Shown here: positions 1-6,133 of the stretch, piece by piece
Layout of the letters: the number at the start of each line of letters is the position of its first letter
Position numbering within the stretch: the first letter of the stretch is position 1
Origin: Candidatus Omnitrophota bacterium
GTDB lineage: Bacteria; Omnitrophota; Gorgyraeia; Gygaellales; Profunditerraquicolaceae
Assembly: GCA_903907475.1 (NCBI GenBank)
Contig: CAIVOB010000124.1
Location: forward strand, 1 to 11,420
Length of the DNA stretch: 11,420 bases
Reading direction: 5' to 3'
Made by a program: the position numbers and the translations under genes
The notes under the pieces: generated by a model
Database searches by the model: none
What the model saw: the letters and a program-made list of their open reading frames with translations, nothing else
What the model was told of the DNA's origin: nothing

Positions 1-120
1 CTGGTTTCTAATCGTAAGAAAATAGGTTTGATAATTAAGCAGTTAAAGAAAATCTGCCCGGATATAAAGAAGAATATTTTTCGTTCCTTAAAAAGAGTTA
101 AAAAAGATTATTTACTTTAA
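1..120 (+). CDS. C-terminal tail of an unidentified protein (5' end outside window)
   Basis: Frame 1 is open from the first base to a TAA at 118-120, giving 39 residues. The other two plus frames hit stops within the first 25 bases. The tail is very basic, with many lysines and arginines and short stretches such as KKIGLIIKQLKK and RSLKRVKKDYLL, and it looks helical. I do not recognise the family from so short a piece. The next gene starts only 30 bases later behind its own promoter, so this reads as the end of an upstream gene. It could be a chance open frame, but its position directly before a promoter supports a real gene end. Confidence 0.5.
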   Translation: MVSNRKKIGLIIKQLKKICPDIKKNIFRSLKRVKKDYLL

Positions 121-144
121 TCGTTTTCATGACAATGGTATAAT
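116..144 (+). promoter_or_regulatory. Extended -10 promoter for rmuC, likely leaderless
   Basis: A perfect TATAAT lies at 139-144 and is preceded by TGG (136-138), giving the extended -10 form TGnTATAAT. The -35 is weak: TTTAAT at 116-121 with a 17-base spacer. Counting from the -10, +1 falls at about 151, exactly on the A of the rmuC ATG, and no Shine-Dalgarno sequence is visible before that ATG. Confidence 0.6.
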
Positions 145-150
145 ACTCAT

Positions 151-1080
151 ATGATAATCCTTAGTGCAGTAATTTTGCTTATTTTAGTTGCTTTCATCGT
201 GATGGTGGTGCTTAAAATTTCGGCTCAGGTTAATGAGCGTCTTAACCAGATGAACCAATCCCTCCAAGAAGCTAATAAAATCATCGGTCAGAATCTCGGT
301 AATGCTACTTCTGCTTTTGGCAATGTTCAGGAGCAATTGGGGAAATTAGGTGAAACCAATAAACAAATTATTGCTATTAGCCAGGATATTTCCAGTTTGC
401 AGGAGTTATTGCGCGCCCCGAAATTTCGGGGGGCGATGGGGGAAACGATGCTGGAGAATTTGTTATCTCAGGTTTTACCCAAAGAGCATTATCGCATGCA
501 ATACCGTTTTAAAAGCGCGGATGCGGTAGACGCGGTGATTTGTTTAGGAGAACGCTTAGTGCCAGTAGATGCAAAATTTAGTTTGGAGAATTTTCAGAAG
601 ATGCTCGCTTCTACGGATGAGCCGACAAAGGAATTAATGCGCAAGAAATTTATTCAGGATATAAAAAATAGAATTAATGAAATTTCGTCAAAGTATATTT
701 TGCCTCAGGAAAACACTTATGATTTTGCCCTGATGTATATTCCGGCGGAGAATGTTTATTATGAAGTGATTGTGAAAGAGGATATTTTTACTTATAGTTT
801 ACAAAAAAAAGTTATTCCGGTTTCGCCGAATACGCTTTATGCTTATTTACAGGTAATTTGTTTGGGCCTGCGGGGCTTGAAAGTGGAAGAAAATGCTTTA
901 ACAATTTTAAAAGGTTTAAGCGCTTTGGCGATCGAGACGGATAAATTTAAAGAGGATTTTAATATTCTCGGTAATCACCTCTTGAATGCTAGCTCCAAGT
1001 ATGCTGATGCCCAGAAACGTTTTGAAAAAGTCGGTGAACGGCTAACAAATATCCAGGATACTAATCCGGTGAGCAGTTAA
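151..1080 (+). CDS. rmuC: RmuC-family DNA recombination protein
   Basis: Membrane-anchored protein of the RmuC family, which limits recombination at inverted repeats; the core domain is related to PD-(D/E)XK nucleases. The 309 residues show one N-terminal membrane segment (about 3-22), a likely coiled coil (about 25-88), then the RmuC core. Family signatures are RGAMGETMLENLL (93-105), VPVDAKFSLENF (137-148), DFALMYIPAE (191-200) and SPNTLYAYL (225-233). It is shorter than E. coli RmuC (about 475 residues) because the coiled coil is short, which is common in other phyla. The start at 151 is the only reasonable one: the previous frame closes at 120 and the membrane segment follows at once. There is no Shine-Dalgarno sequence, and the promoter predicts a leaderless message. 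It leads a run with three small genes downstream. Confidence 0.9.
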   Translation: MIILSAVILLILVAFIVMVVLKISAQVNERLNQMNQSLQEANKIIGQNLGNATSAFGNVQEQLGKLGETNKQIIAISQDISSLQELLRAPKFRGAMGETMLENLLSQVLPKEHYRMQYRFKSADAVDAVICLGERLVPVDAKFSLENFQKMLASTDEPTKELMRKKFIQDIKNRINEISSKYILPQENTYDFALMYIPAENVYYEVIVKEDIFTYSLQKKVIPVSPNTLYAYLQVICLGLRGLKVEENALTILKGLSALAIETDKFKEDFNILGNHLLNASSKYADAQKRFEKVGERLTNIQDTNPVSS

Positions 1081-1096
1081 AAATTAAATTTTAATT

Positions 1097-1318
1097 ATGA
1101 TTTTTAATGTCCGCGTTATTGCCCGCGCTAGTCGTAATCATATCTTGCAGGAGGGCAGTAATCTTAAAGTTCATCTTACCCGGCCGGCAGTTGGGGGAAT
1201 GGCGAATACCCAGTTAATTGATTTATTAAGTAAGCATTTCAAAGTGAAAAGATATCAGTTGCGGATAAAAGGGGGAAATAAATCGCGTCAGAAATTGGTG
1301 GAGCTTGATGCGGGATAA
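1097..1318 (+). CDS. DUF167 / YggU-family small protein
   Basis: A 73-residue cytosolic protein of the DUF167 (YggU) family, whose biochemical role is unknown. The family pattern is clear: an N-terminal strand VRVIARASRN, then LKVHLTRPAVGGMANTQLI, which matches the usual LKV-L-APPVDGKAN motif with Gly in place of the usual Asp, and near the end IKGGNKSRQKLV, matching the usual SGxxSRxK. Full family length is 70-100 residues, so it is complete. It starts 16 bases after rmuC without a visible Shine-Dalgarno sequence, and its 3' end overlaps the next gene by 11 bases, so the two are probably translationally coupled. In many bacteria this family sits close to yggS/yggT-type genes, but none is seen here. 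Confidence 0.85.
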   Translation: MIFNVRVIARASRNHILQEGSNLKVHLTRPAVGGMANTQLIDLLSKHFKVKRYQLRIKGGNKSRQKLVELDAG

Positions 1319-2036
1319 TCCTTTAGCTAAATTTGGAGTTGCGGGAGTAGTTACGGTTTTTAGCCGCCGGGGCGATGGGAGTATGTCATTAAATTGCGTT
1401 GCTTGGCAGGAGGCTTTAAACAACCGCCGGAAGTTTCTTAGTGTTTTAGGTATTAATTACCGTGATTTGGTTTGCACTAAGCAAGTACATGGCAAGAAGG
1501 TGATTAATGTTGGCCAAAAAGATAAGGGCAGCGGGGCTTTAACTTACGCGCGTGCATTTGAAGATGCCGATGGTTTTGTAACTGCTGAGAAAAATTTACC
1601 GTTGGCTATTTTTACCGCGGATTGTTTGTCGATTTTTCTTTATGATCCTCGTAAGCCGGCGATTGGCTTACTTCATGCTGGTTGGCGTGGCACAGAGCAA
1701 AATATCGCGCAGGCCGGAGTGTCGGAATTAGTGAAAAATTTTGGCAGTCATCCCGATGATTTACGCGTTGGTTTTGGGCCGGGTATCCGGGTTTGTTGTT
1801 TTGAGGTGGAGGAAAATTTTAAAACAAATTTTGAATTTGGATTAATTAAGCGGGATGGCCATACTTTTATGGACCTGGCTTTGGTTAATTCTAAGCAGCT
1901 ACTTGATTGTGGAGTAAAAAAGGAAAATATTTTTGATCCGGAGTATTGCACTTTTTCTCAAAGTGACGAGTTCTTTTCTTTTCGTAAAGAAGGAGTGAAA
2001 GCTGGACGCTTAATTTCTGTTGCGATGCTTAAATGA
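1308..2036 (+). CDS. pgeF: PgeF/YfiH-family polyphenol oxidase (multicopper-laccase-like fold)
   Basis: Cytosolic protein of the YfiH/YlmD/LACC1 family. Members have been linked to purine nucleoside cleavage or deamination, and E. coli PgeF to editing of peptidoglycan precursors. Counted from the ATG at 1308 it has 242 residues. Conserved blocks are CTKQVHG (56-62), TADC (103-106), HAGWRGT (123-129) and GPGIRVCCFEV (157-167). His61, Cys106 and His123 are the expected catalytic/metal triad. A TTG at 1305 is also in frame, but ATG 1308 has a better-spaced GGAG (1300-1303). The gene overlaps the DUF167 gene by 11 bases. Its own stop touches the next start (TGAATG), which suggests coupled translation. 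The gene symbol rests on the family and not on a demonstrated substrate. Confidence 0.88.
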   Translation: MRDNPLAKFGVAGVVTVFSRRGDGSMSLNCVAWQEALNNRRKFLSVLGINYRDLVCTKQVHGKKVINVGQKDKGSGALTYARAFEDADGFVTAEKNLPLAIFTADCLSIFLYDPRKPAIGLLHAGWRGTEQNIAQAGVSELVKNFGSHPDDLRVGFGPGIRVCCFEVEENFKTNFEFGLIKRDGHTFMDLALVNSKQLLDCGVKKENIFDPEYCTFSQSDEFFSFRKEGVKAGRLISVAMLK

Positions 2037-2303
2037 ATGAGGCAGTTGTTTTTTAGGCGAAGTTTTTCAAGTATGATTACTAAATACAACTTAAAGTTTA
2101 TTCTACATTCTAAAAATAATACTTTAAAATTGATTAAAAGTTCGTTGGCAGAGTTTGGGGGTAATTTGGAAGTGGTGCAAACTTTGGATTTTCAGGAAAC
2201 CAGCGATTATGAGGTGCAGCTGGTTACTGAAGACCCGACGCTGGTATTTGATCTTTGTGCTCAGTTTGGAAGAATCCGTTCGATTAAGGTCCAAGAGCTT
2301 TAG
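2037..2303 (+). CDS. Small ACT-domain-like protein
   Basis: Up to 88 residues. A second start at 2073 would give 76 residues beginning MITKYNLKF, which fits better because a small ACT domain normally opens directly with its first beta strand; the extra N-terminal dozen residues (MRQLFFRRSFSS) look non-native. The body has alternating predicted elements: strand (YNLKFILHS), helix (TLKLIKSSLAEFG), strand (NLEVVQTLDF), strand (DYEVQLVT), helix (TLVFDLCAQF) and strand (RIRSIKVQEL). This order fits the beta-alpha-beta-beta-alpha-beta ACT fold, a small-molecule-sensing regulatory domain. I see no fused enzyme. The ATG at 2037 abuts the pgeF stop, which favours coupling; neither start has a good Shine-Dalgarno sequence. 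ACT assignment is by fold pattern only. Confidence 0.65.
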   Translation: MRQLFFRRSFSSMITKYNLKFILHSKNNTLKLIKSSLAEFGGNLEVVQTLDFQETSDYEVQLVTEDPTLVFDLCAQFGRIRSIKVQEL

Positions 2304-2329
2304 AAAATAATGTTAATTTTTTAGATTTG

Positions 2330-2358
2330 TTGAAGTGGCGTATGCTCCATGGTATGAT
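2330..2358 (+). promoter_or_regulatory. Promoter for cutA-ccdA-tlpA
   Basis: TTGAAG (2330-2335), a 17-base spacer and TATGAT (2353-2358), with TGG directly before the -10 (extended form). Predicted +1 is about 2365, leaving an 18-base leader that carries the cutA Shine-Dalgarno sequence. It lies in the 79-base gap after the ACT-like gene. Confidence 0.65.
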
Positions 2359-2382
2359 ACTTTTAGAAGAAGAGGTTTAATT

Positions 2383-2694
2383 ATGTATATTGTTGTTTTA
2401 GTTACGGCAGTTAATAAGCCGGAAGCAGAAAGAATCTCTAAGGCTTTAATTAAGCAAAAATTGGCAGCTTGTGTTAATGTTATTCCCAAAATTAGTTCGC
2501 TCTTCTTTTGGGAGGGTAAAGTTAGCCGAACCCAAGAGTATTTATTAATAATCAAATCTAAGAAGATTAAATTTCCGGCAATTGTAAGAGTCGTTAAATC
2601 TGAGCATCGTTATAAAGTTCCGGAGATTATCGCTTTACCGATAATCTCCGGGGATAAAAATTATTTAAGGTGGATGGATGCAGCTCTCCGGTAA
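2383..2694 (+). CDS. cutA: CutA divalent-cation tolerance protein
   Basis: Small trimeric cytosolic protein of the CutA1 family, linked to copper/divalent metal tolerance; its mechanism is still unclear. The 103 residues match family length (100-115). Signatures are the N-terminal strand MYIVVLVTA, ERISKALIKQKLAACVNVIP (16-35) with Cys30, the SLFFWEGKV strand (39-47), and HRYKVPEIIALPI (75-87) followed by YLRW. An in-frame ATG 48 bases upstream (2335) is rejected because it falls within the predicted promoter, while 2383 has AGAGG (2370-2374) at good spacing and starts exactly at the family's first strand. Its 3' end overlaps the CcdA gene by 17 bases. A perfect 13-bp inverted repeat lies inside the codons for the conserved PEIIALPIISG stretch. 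Confidence 0.92.
   Translation: MYIVVLVTAVNKPEAERISKALIKQKLAACVNVIPKISSLFFWEGKVSRTQEYLLIIKSKKIKFPAIVRVVKSEHRYKVPEIIALPIISGDKNYLRWMDAALR
2620..2651 (+). repeat. Perfect 13-bp inverted repeat inside cutA
   Basis: CCGGAGATTATCG (2620-2632) and CGATAATCTCCGG (2639-2651) are exact reverse complements around a 6-base loop, CTTTAC. The hairpin ends 26 bases before the CcdA gene ATG (2678). No T-tract follows on either strand, so it is not an intrinsic terminator. It coincides with codons of the conserved CutA motif, so it may be a by-product of the repeated Ile-Ile codons or an mRNA structure within the operon. Confidence 0.7.
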
Positions 2695-3349
2695 CCCCTG
2701 GGATTTTTTAATAGCTTTTTTTGGAGGAGTATTGGCAAGTTTAACGCCTTGTGTTTATCCGCTTGTCCCGATCTCTACCGGTTACATTCTTGGCCAAGCG
2801 CAGAACTCTAGAATAAAAGGTTTAATTTTAAGCCTGGCTTATGTTACCGGGATCGCTTTAACTTATTCAATTTTAGGAATTTTAGCGGCACTGACCGGAA
2901 GTTTTTTGGGAGAATTTAGCACGCATCCGGTAGTTAACCTTACTTCTGGAACAATTATTTGTATTTTTGGATTCTGGATGTTAGATTTATTGCACTTTAA
3001 TTTTAGTGTTCCGTTTAAACCTCCAGTATTTAAAAAAAGAAATTATTTTTTTGCTTTATGTTTGGGGATGGTCTCGGGGTTAATGATTACACCCTGCTTG
3101 ACTCCGATTTTAGGCGCAATTTTGGCGTATCTGGCGACGAAGAAGAATATTTTTTATGGCGGATTTTTATTGCTTTGTTTTTCTTACGGGCTAGGTTTAA
3201 TTTTTATTCTTACCGGTACTTTTGGCGGGGAACTCTTAAGTTTGCCTAAACCTGGTAGATGGATGATAGTGGTAAAGAAAGTTTGCGCAATTTTAATGAT
3301 TTTAGGAGGAGCTTATTTTATTTTTGCAGCGATAAGGAGATTGCTATGA
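2678..3349 (+). CDS. ccdA: CcdA/DsbD-type transmembrane thiol-disulfide transporter
   Basis: Integral membrane protein that carries reducing equivalents from cytosolic thioredoxin across the membrane to extracytoplasmic thiol proteins. The 223 residues are close to the usual CcdA size and give about six hydrophobic segments. The two family half-repeats each carry the key cysteine: LTPCVYPLVPI with Cys25, and MITPCLTPILGAIL with Cys140. Both prolines flanking each cysteine pattern are present. It has neither the N- nor C-terminal periplasmic domain of full DsbD. The gene starts inside the end of cutA and ends in an ATGA overlap with a thioredoxin-like gene, its likely redox client. The cutA-dsbD adjacency known from E. 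coli is repeated here in compact form. The symbol ccdA refers to family; a dedicated role in cytochrome c maturation is not shown. Confidence 0.9.
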   Translation: MQLSGNPWDFLIAFFGGVLASLTPCVYPLVPISTGYILGQAQNSRIKGLILSLAYVTGIALTYSILGILAALTGSFLGEFSTHPVVNLTSGTIICIFGFWMLDLLHFNFSVPFKPPVFKKRNYFFALCLGMVSGLMITPCLTPILGAILAYLATKKNIFYGGFLLLCFSYGLGLIFILTGTFGGELLSLPKPGRWMIVVKKVCAILMILGGAYFIFAAIRRLL

Positions 3350-3813
3350 TTTTAGTTAGGAAGATCGTGTGGAGTTGTTTGGCGTTAATGATTATTTGTG
3401 GGTTAGGTTTTAATCGCCAGGCTTTTGGGGCGAATATTATTTTAAAGGATCTGCAAGCTAATACAGTTAATTTGGAGAGCTTTAACGGCAGCCCAAGAAT
3501 TTTAATTTTTTGGACTACTTGGTGTCCGTATTGCCGAGCGGCAATTAAATCTTTAACCCAAATCTCTGCGCAGTTGCAACAGGAGGGGGTATTGGTTTTT
3601 GCGATTGATGTTAATGAATCGCCGGTGAGAGTGAGGAATTTTTTAAAGAATTCGCCGGTTAATTTTAAAGTCTTGCTTGATGGGGAAGCCCAATTAGCCA
3701 GCAGTTATAATGTTAACGGTGTTCCGACCTATGTTTTAATTAATCGGGCCGGCCGCATTGTGGCAAAGAGGAATTCATTTCCTTCTGATTACAAAGATTT
3801 ACTGGCGCGGTAA
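3346..3813 (+). CDS. TlpA/ResA-like exported thioredoxin
   Basis: Thiol-disulfide oxidoreductase acting outside the cytosol. From ATG 3346 it has 155 residues: basic start (MILVRKIVW), hydrophobic signal segment (about 8-20), likely cleavage near AFGA (26-29), then a thioredoxin fold. The active site is WTTWCPYC with Cys60 and Cys63, and NGVPTYVLI supplies the conserved cis-proline. The frame is open 87 bases further upstream, but the 3346 start has AAGGAG (3334-3339) six bases before it, overlaps the CcdA stop as ATGA, and begins with the signal peptide. As the partner of the adjacent CcdA-like transporter it probably reduces extracytoplasmic disulfides or cytochrome c apoprotein. No cytochrome gene is in view, so the substrate is unknown. 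A lipoprotein form is unlikely because MIIC is a poor lipobox. Confidence 0.88.
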   Translation: MILVRKIVWSCLALMIICGLGFNRQAFGANIILKDLQANTVNLESFNGSPRILIFWTTWCPYCRAAIKSLTQISAQLQQEGVLVFAIDVNESPVRVRNFLKNSPVNFKVLLDGEAQLASSYNVNGVPTYVLINRAGRIVAKRNSFPSDYKDLLAR

Positions 3814-3825
3814 AATAGTTATAAT
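3798..3825 (+). promoter_or_regulatory. Candidate promoter for the ybaB operon
   Basis: TTTACT (3798-3803), a 16-base spacer and a perfect TATAAT (3820-3825). Predicted +1 is about 3832, giving a leader of roughly 24 bases with a strong GGAGGGG (3845-3851). The -35 lies within the last codons of the TlpA-like gene. The surroundings are A-rich, so a chance match to the -10 is possible. Confidence 0.5.
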
Positions 3826-3855
3826 TAAAAAAAAGAAAAATGAGGGAGGGGAAAA

Positions 3856-4152
3856 GTGTTTGATAAAATGAAGCAATTAATGGAGATGCAAAAATCAATG
3901 CAGGAGTTAAAGCGCCAGCTTGATAAAACTTGTTTTGATGTTTTAAGTAGCGATGGGTTAATTAAAATTAACATGAATGGCGCGCAAAAGGTAACGAGTG
4001 TTCAGATTAACGCAGAGTTGGCGAATTTAGATAAGGCGCTTTTAGAGCGGGCGATCAGCGATGTTTATAACCGGGCACTTAAAGAAGTCCAAGCGATTGC
4101 GGCTGCAAAATTAAAAAATATTTCCGGTCTAAATCTTCCCGGCCAGCAATGA
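3856..4152 (+). CDS. YbaB/EbfC-family nucleoid-associated protein
   Basis: Small dimeric DNA-binding protein of the YbaB/EbfC family. It has 98 residues against about 100-110 for typical members. It shows the N-terminal helix rich in Met/Gln/Lys (MFDKMKQLMEMQKSMQELKRQL), a central pair of strands (GLIKINMNGAQKVTSVQI, matching the usual GLV-V-INGxxxVxxVxI), and a helical C-terminus ending GLNLPGQQ. The start is GTG at 3856, placed four to five bases after GGAGGGG; an in-frame ATG at 3868 would cut the conserved MF start. In many bacteria ybaB lies between dnaX and recR; neither is here. It opens a four-gene run and ends in an ATGA overlap with the next gene. Confidence 0.85.
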   Translation: MFDKMKQLMEMQKSMQELKRQLDKTCFDVLSSDGLIKINMNGAQKVTSVQINAELANLDKALLERAISDVYNRALKEVQAIAAAKLKNISGLNLPGQQ

Positions 4153-4529
4153 GTAAATTTTTTGATTTAGTTGCCCAAATTTGTTCTGAAGATATGCGTT
4201 ATAAGGTGGATGCTTATGAATTTGTTTTGAGCGGATTAAATTTTACTCAAGATCAATTAAAGAAACAAACGCATATTTCCGGCAAAGAACTTGCTTTTGG
4301 TTTAAGGGATTACGCGATTAATCAATATGGGGCTTTAGCACAAAGGGTCTTAGCGTATTGGGGAATAACTCAAACGCAAGATTTCGGTAATATTGTTTTT
4401 AAAATGATCGAAAAAAGACTTTTAGCAAAAACTGATCAAGATAATTTGTCGGATTTCGACGCGCTTTATGATTTTAAAGCGGCTTTCGCGAATGTTTTAG
4501 CAGATACGGTTGAATTTAAGAATTCTTAA
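4149..4529 (+). CDS. Minf_1886-family protein of unknown function
   Basis: The 126 residues match the small family known as Minf_1886 (TIGR04138), described as largely restricted to Planctomycetes, Verrucomicrobia and relatives. Recognisable blocks are DMRYKVDAYEFVLSGLNFT (15-33), HISGKELAFGLRDYAINQYG (42-61), VLAYWGITQTQDFGNIVF and the C-terminal DFDALYDFKAAF. It appears all-helical, with no signal peptide, membrane segment or obvious catalytic residues, so a cytosolic role is likely but unknown. The start overlaps the ybaB stop as ATGA and has no Shine-Dalgarno sequence of its own, so translation is probably coupled. Six bases separate its stop from the next gene. The family call is from recognition of the motif order and is useful as a lineage marker. 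Confidence 0.8.
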   Translation: MSKFFDLVAQICSEDMRYKVDAYEFVLSGLNFTQDQLKKQTHISGKELAFGLRDYAINQYGALAQRVLAYWGITQTQDFGNIVFKMIEKRLLAKTDQDNLSDFDALYDFKAAFANVLADTVEFKNS

Positions 4530-4535
4530 ACGACG

Positions 4536-5003
4536 ATGCTTAATAAAATTGTTAAAGCTTTAATTGAGTCTCGGGACTTTATAAGCGTTGCGACCGCGGA
4601 TTTAAATAATCGGCCAAATGCTGCGCCGAAGTTTTTATTAAAAATTCAGGGAGATTTTATTTATTTAGTCGATTATATCATCGGTAGGACTTATGAAAAT
4701 TTAAAAATTAATCCACAGATTTCGCTTTCATTTTTTGATAGCAGCACTTTAATCGGTTATCAGGTAAACGGACGGGTGGAGATTATTAAGAGTGGAGCCG
4801 AATATGCAACAGTACTTAAAGAATTGCAGGCCAAAGAGATTGATTTGTCAACTAAAAGAGTAATTGAAGGCGTTACGAGAGGCAAAGCGCACCAGACTTA
4901 TGAGGTAGCGATACCGGAAAAATTTGTAATTTTTAAAGTAAAAGTTGATGAAATAGTTGAAATGTCTCCGCGCGGCACATTAAAACGGGAGAAGATTTCA
5001 TGA
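4536..5003 (+). CDS. Pyridoxamine 5'-phosphate oxidase-like flavin-binding protein
   Basis: A 155-residue cytosolic protein with the FMN-binding split-barrel fold of the PNPOx-like superfamily. It begins with a helix, then FISVATADLNNRPNAAPK (15-32), the typical strand-turn-strand that shapes the flavin pocket, then GDFIYLVDYIIGRTYENLKINPQISLSF, the usual strand plus R-T-x-NL-NP helix region, and VNGRVEII. It lacks features needed to claim true vitamin B6 synthesis, so the substrate is open; relatives reduce or bind flavins, F420 or heme. The start has only a weak ribosome-binding site, six bases after the previous stop. Its stop overlaps the MetE-like start (ATGA at 5000-5003), so those two are likely made together. 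Confidence 0.8.
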   Translation: MLNKIVKALIESRDFISVATADLNNRPNAAPKFLLKIQGDFIYLVDYIIGRTYENLKINPQISLSFFDSSTLIGYQVNGRVEIIKSGAEYATVLKELQAKEIDLSTKRVIEGVTRGKAHQTYEVAIPEKFVIFKVKVDEIVEMSPRGTLKREKIS

Positions 5004-6031
5004 ATTTAAAAGGGTTAGCAACTGGAGTCGGAAGCCTGCCCTTTAAAGATCCGGTTCCGGCGTTAGATTTAATATTTAATTATCTTCCGCAAGCTCCATT
5101 CTGGCCACAGCTACCGAAAATGAATGCGCAAGAAGGAATGTTGGCGCAATTTAGCCAAAATTTGCCCGGGTTACAATTTAATGCTGGCGCCGTACATTTT
5201 AGCGCTTTAAATATTGAACAGGAGTTAGAGCGTTTTTATGAAAAATTTATCGCTCAGGATTTAGCTTATTTTCAGATTACAAGTGCCTTTGCTCAGGGGT
5301 TGTATTTGTTTTTTGAACGGTTAAAAAAAGAAGATTTATCGCGGATCGAATTTATTAAGTGCCAGGTAACCGGCCCGTTTACTTTTTGTGCGGGCATTAC
5401 TACTGCCGATAACAAGAGTATTTTGCATGATGAAATACTTTTTCAAGCGATGGTTAAAGGGCTCACGATGAAAGCTCTTTGGCAGTTAGATCTATTTAGG
5501 CAATTCGGTAAAAAAATAATTCTATTTTTTGATGAGCCGTATCTTACTGGTATTGGTTCAGCATACACTGCGATTGAACGGTCAAAAGTAGTAGAAGTTT
5601 ATTCTGAGCTCACCGCGCATTTAAAGACAGAGAACTGTTTAGTGGGCATTCACTGTTGCGGGAATACGGATTGGTCAATGCTTACTGATATTCCAGGAAT
5701 TGATCTTATTAATTTTGATGCTTTTAATTTTCAAGAACGGTTTTTACTTTACGCGCAAAATTTAAAAGTTTTTTTAGAAAGAGGAGGGGTTATTTGCTGG
5801 GGGGTTGTTCCTACTCAAGAGTATAATTCCACTATTACCGCGCAGAGCTTAAACGTTAAGCTTATGGCGGGTTTAGAGTTATTAATTAAAAAAGGCCTTT
5901 CGCGCAAACTGTTGTTGGAAAACATGATGCTTAGCCCTGCTTGTGGTTTAGGTACCTTAGATGCTCAGAAAGCAGAAGCTATCTTGAGTTTGCTGCATCA
6001 GACTAGCCTGTTGGTCCGAAAAAACCTTTAA
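5000..6031 (+). CDS. MetE/UROD-fold methyltransferase, single-module (core MetE-like)
   Basis: A 343-residue cytosolic TIM-barrel protein of the cobalamin-independent methionine synthase C-terminal / uroporphyrinogen decarboxylase superfamily. The start GVGSLPF (9-15) is typical. Zinc-type ligands are seen as His218 and Cys220 in IHCCGNTDW and Cys315 in LSPACGLG; FDEP (177-180) is the strand-end acidic motif. True MetE has about 750 residues with an N-terminal folate-binding half, which is absent. Established knowledge: such core enzymes in anaerobes are folate-independent methionine synthases that take methyl groups from corrinoid proteins; other relatives use methylated thiols, amines or methoxy compounds. 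A homocysteine methyltransferase is the favoured reading, since the metal ligands resemble MetE more than UROD. No corrinoid protein is in the window. It ends the ybaB operon with no visible terminator. Confidence 0.8.
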   Translation: MNLKGLATGVGSLPFKDPVPALDLIFNYLPQAPFWPQLPKMNAQEGMLAQFSQNLPGLQFNAGAVHFSALNIEQELERFYEKFIAQDLAYFQITSAFAQGLYLFFERLKKEDLSRIEFIKCQVTGPFTFCAGITTADNKSILHDEILFQAMVKGLTMKALWQLDLFRQFGKKIILFFDEPYLTGIGSAYTAIERSKVVEVYSELTAHLKTENCLVGIHCCGNTDWSMLTDIPGIDLINFDAFNFQERFLLYAQNLKVFLERGGVICWGVVPTQEYNSTITAQSLNVKLMAGLELLIKKGLSRKLLLENMMLSPACGLGTLDAQKAEAILSLLHQTSLLVRKNL

Positions 6032-6042
6032 AAAGAATTTAT

Positions 6043-6070
6043 TTGACAAAATTAACATAAGTTATATAAT
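6043..6070 (+). promoter_or_regulatory. Strong promoter for the por operon
   Basis: A consensus TTGACA (6043-6048), 16-base spacer and consensus TATAAT (6065-6070), the best promoter in the window. Predicted +1 is about 6077, giving a 57-base leader. It fits high expression of a central metabolic enzyme. Confidence 0.85.
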
Positions 6071-6075
6071 CAAGA

Positions 6076-6108
6076 AATCGCTGTGGTGATTTTTGCGCCA
6101 GAGCGATT
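6076..6108 (+). promoter_or_regulatory. 5'-terminal stem-loop in the por operon leader
   Basis: AATCGCT (6076-6082) pairs with AGCGATT (6102-6108); after one G/G mismatch, TGGTG (6084-6088) pairs with CGCCA (6096-6100) with one G-U, leaving a 7-base loop (6089-6095). The stem begins within a base of the predicted transcription start. The Shine-Dalgarno AAAGGAG (6123-6129) lies outside the stem. Such 5'-end hairpins are known to protect messages from 5'-dependent decay; a regulatory role is possible but unproven. Confidence 0.65.
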
Positions 6109-6133
6109 AGGTTTAATTTTCTAAAGGAGTTTT

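Noticed and set aside
1226..1423. Minus-strand open frame of 65 codons across the DUF167/pgeF junction
   Set aside because: It is antisense to two well-supported overlapping genes, with no recognisable domain or ribosome-binding site. The same reasoning removes minus-strand frames at 1748-1951, 2313-2555, 6373-6615 and 9353-9547.
2335..2382. Longer CutA N-terminus starting at 2335
   Set aside because: The extra 16 residues do not match the family start, and the stretch contains the predicted -10 and the ribosome-binding site for 2383.
3058..3249. Plus-strand open frame of 63 codons inside the CcdA gene
   Set aside because: It is an out-of-frame shadow of a membrane protein with conserved motifs and has no supporting start signal.
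3259..3345. Longer thioredoxin start at 3259
   Set aside because: It would overlap the CcdA gene by 91 bases and bury the signal peptide, while 3346 has AAGGAG and an ATGA overlap.
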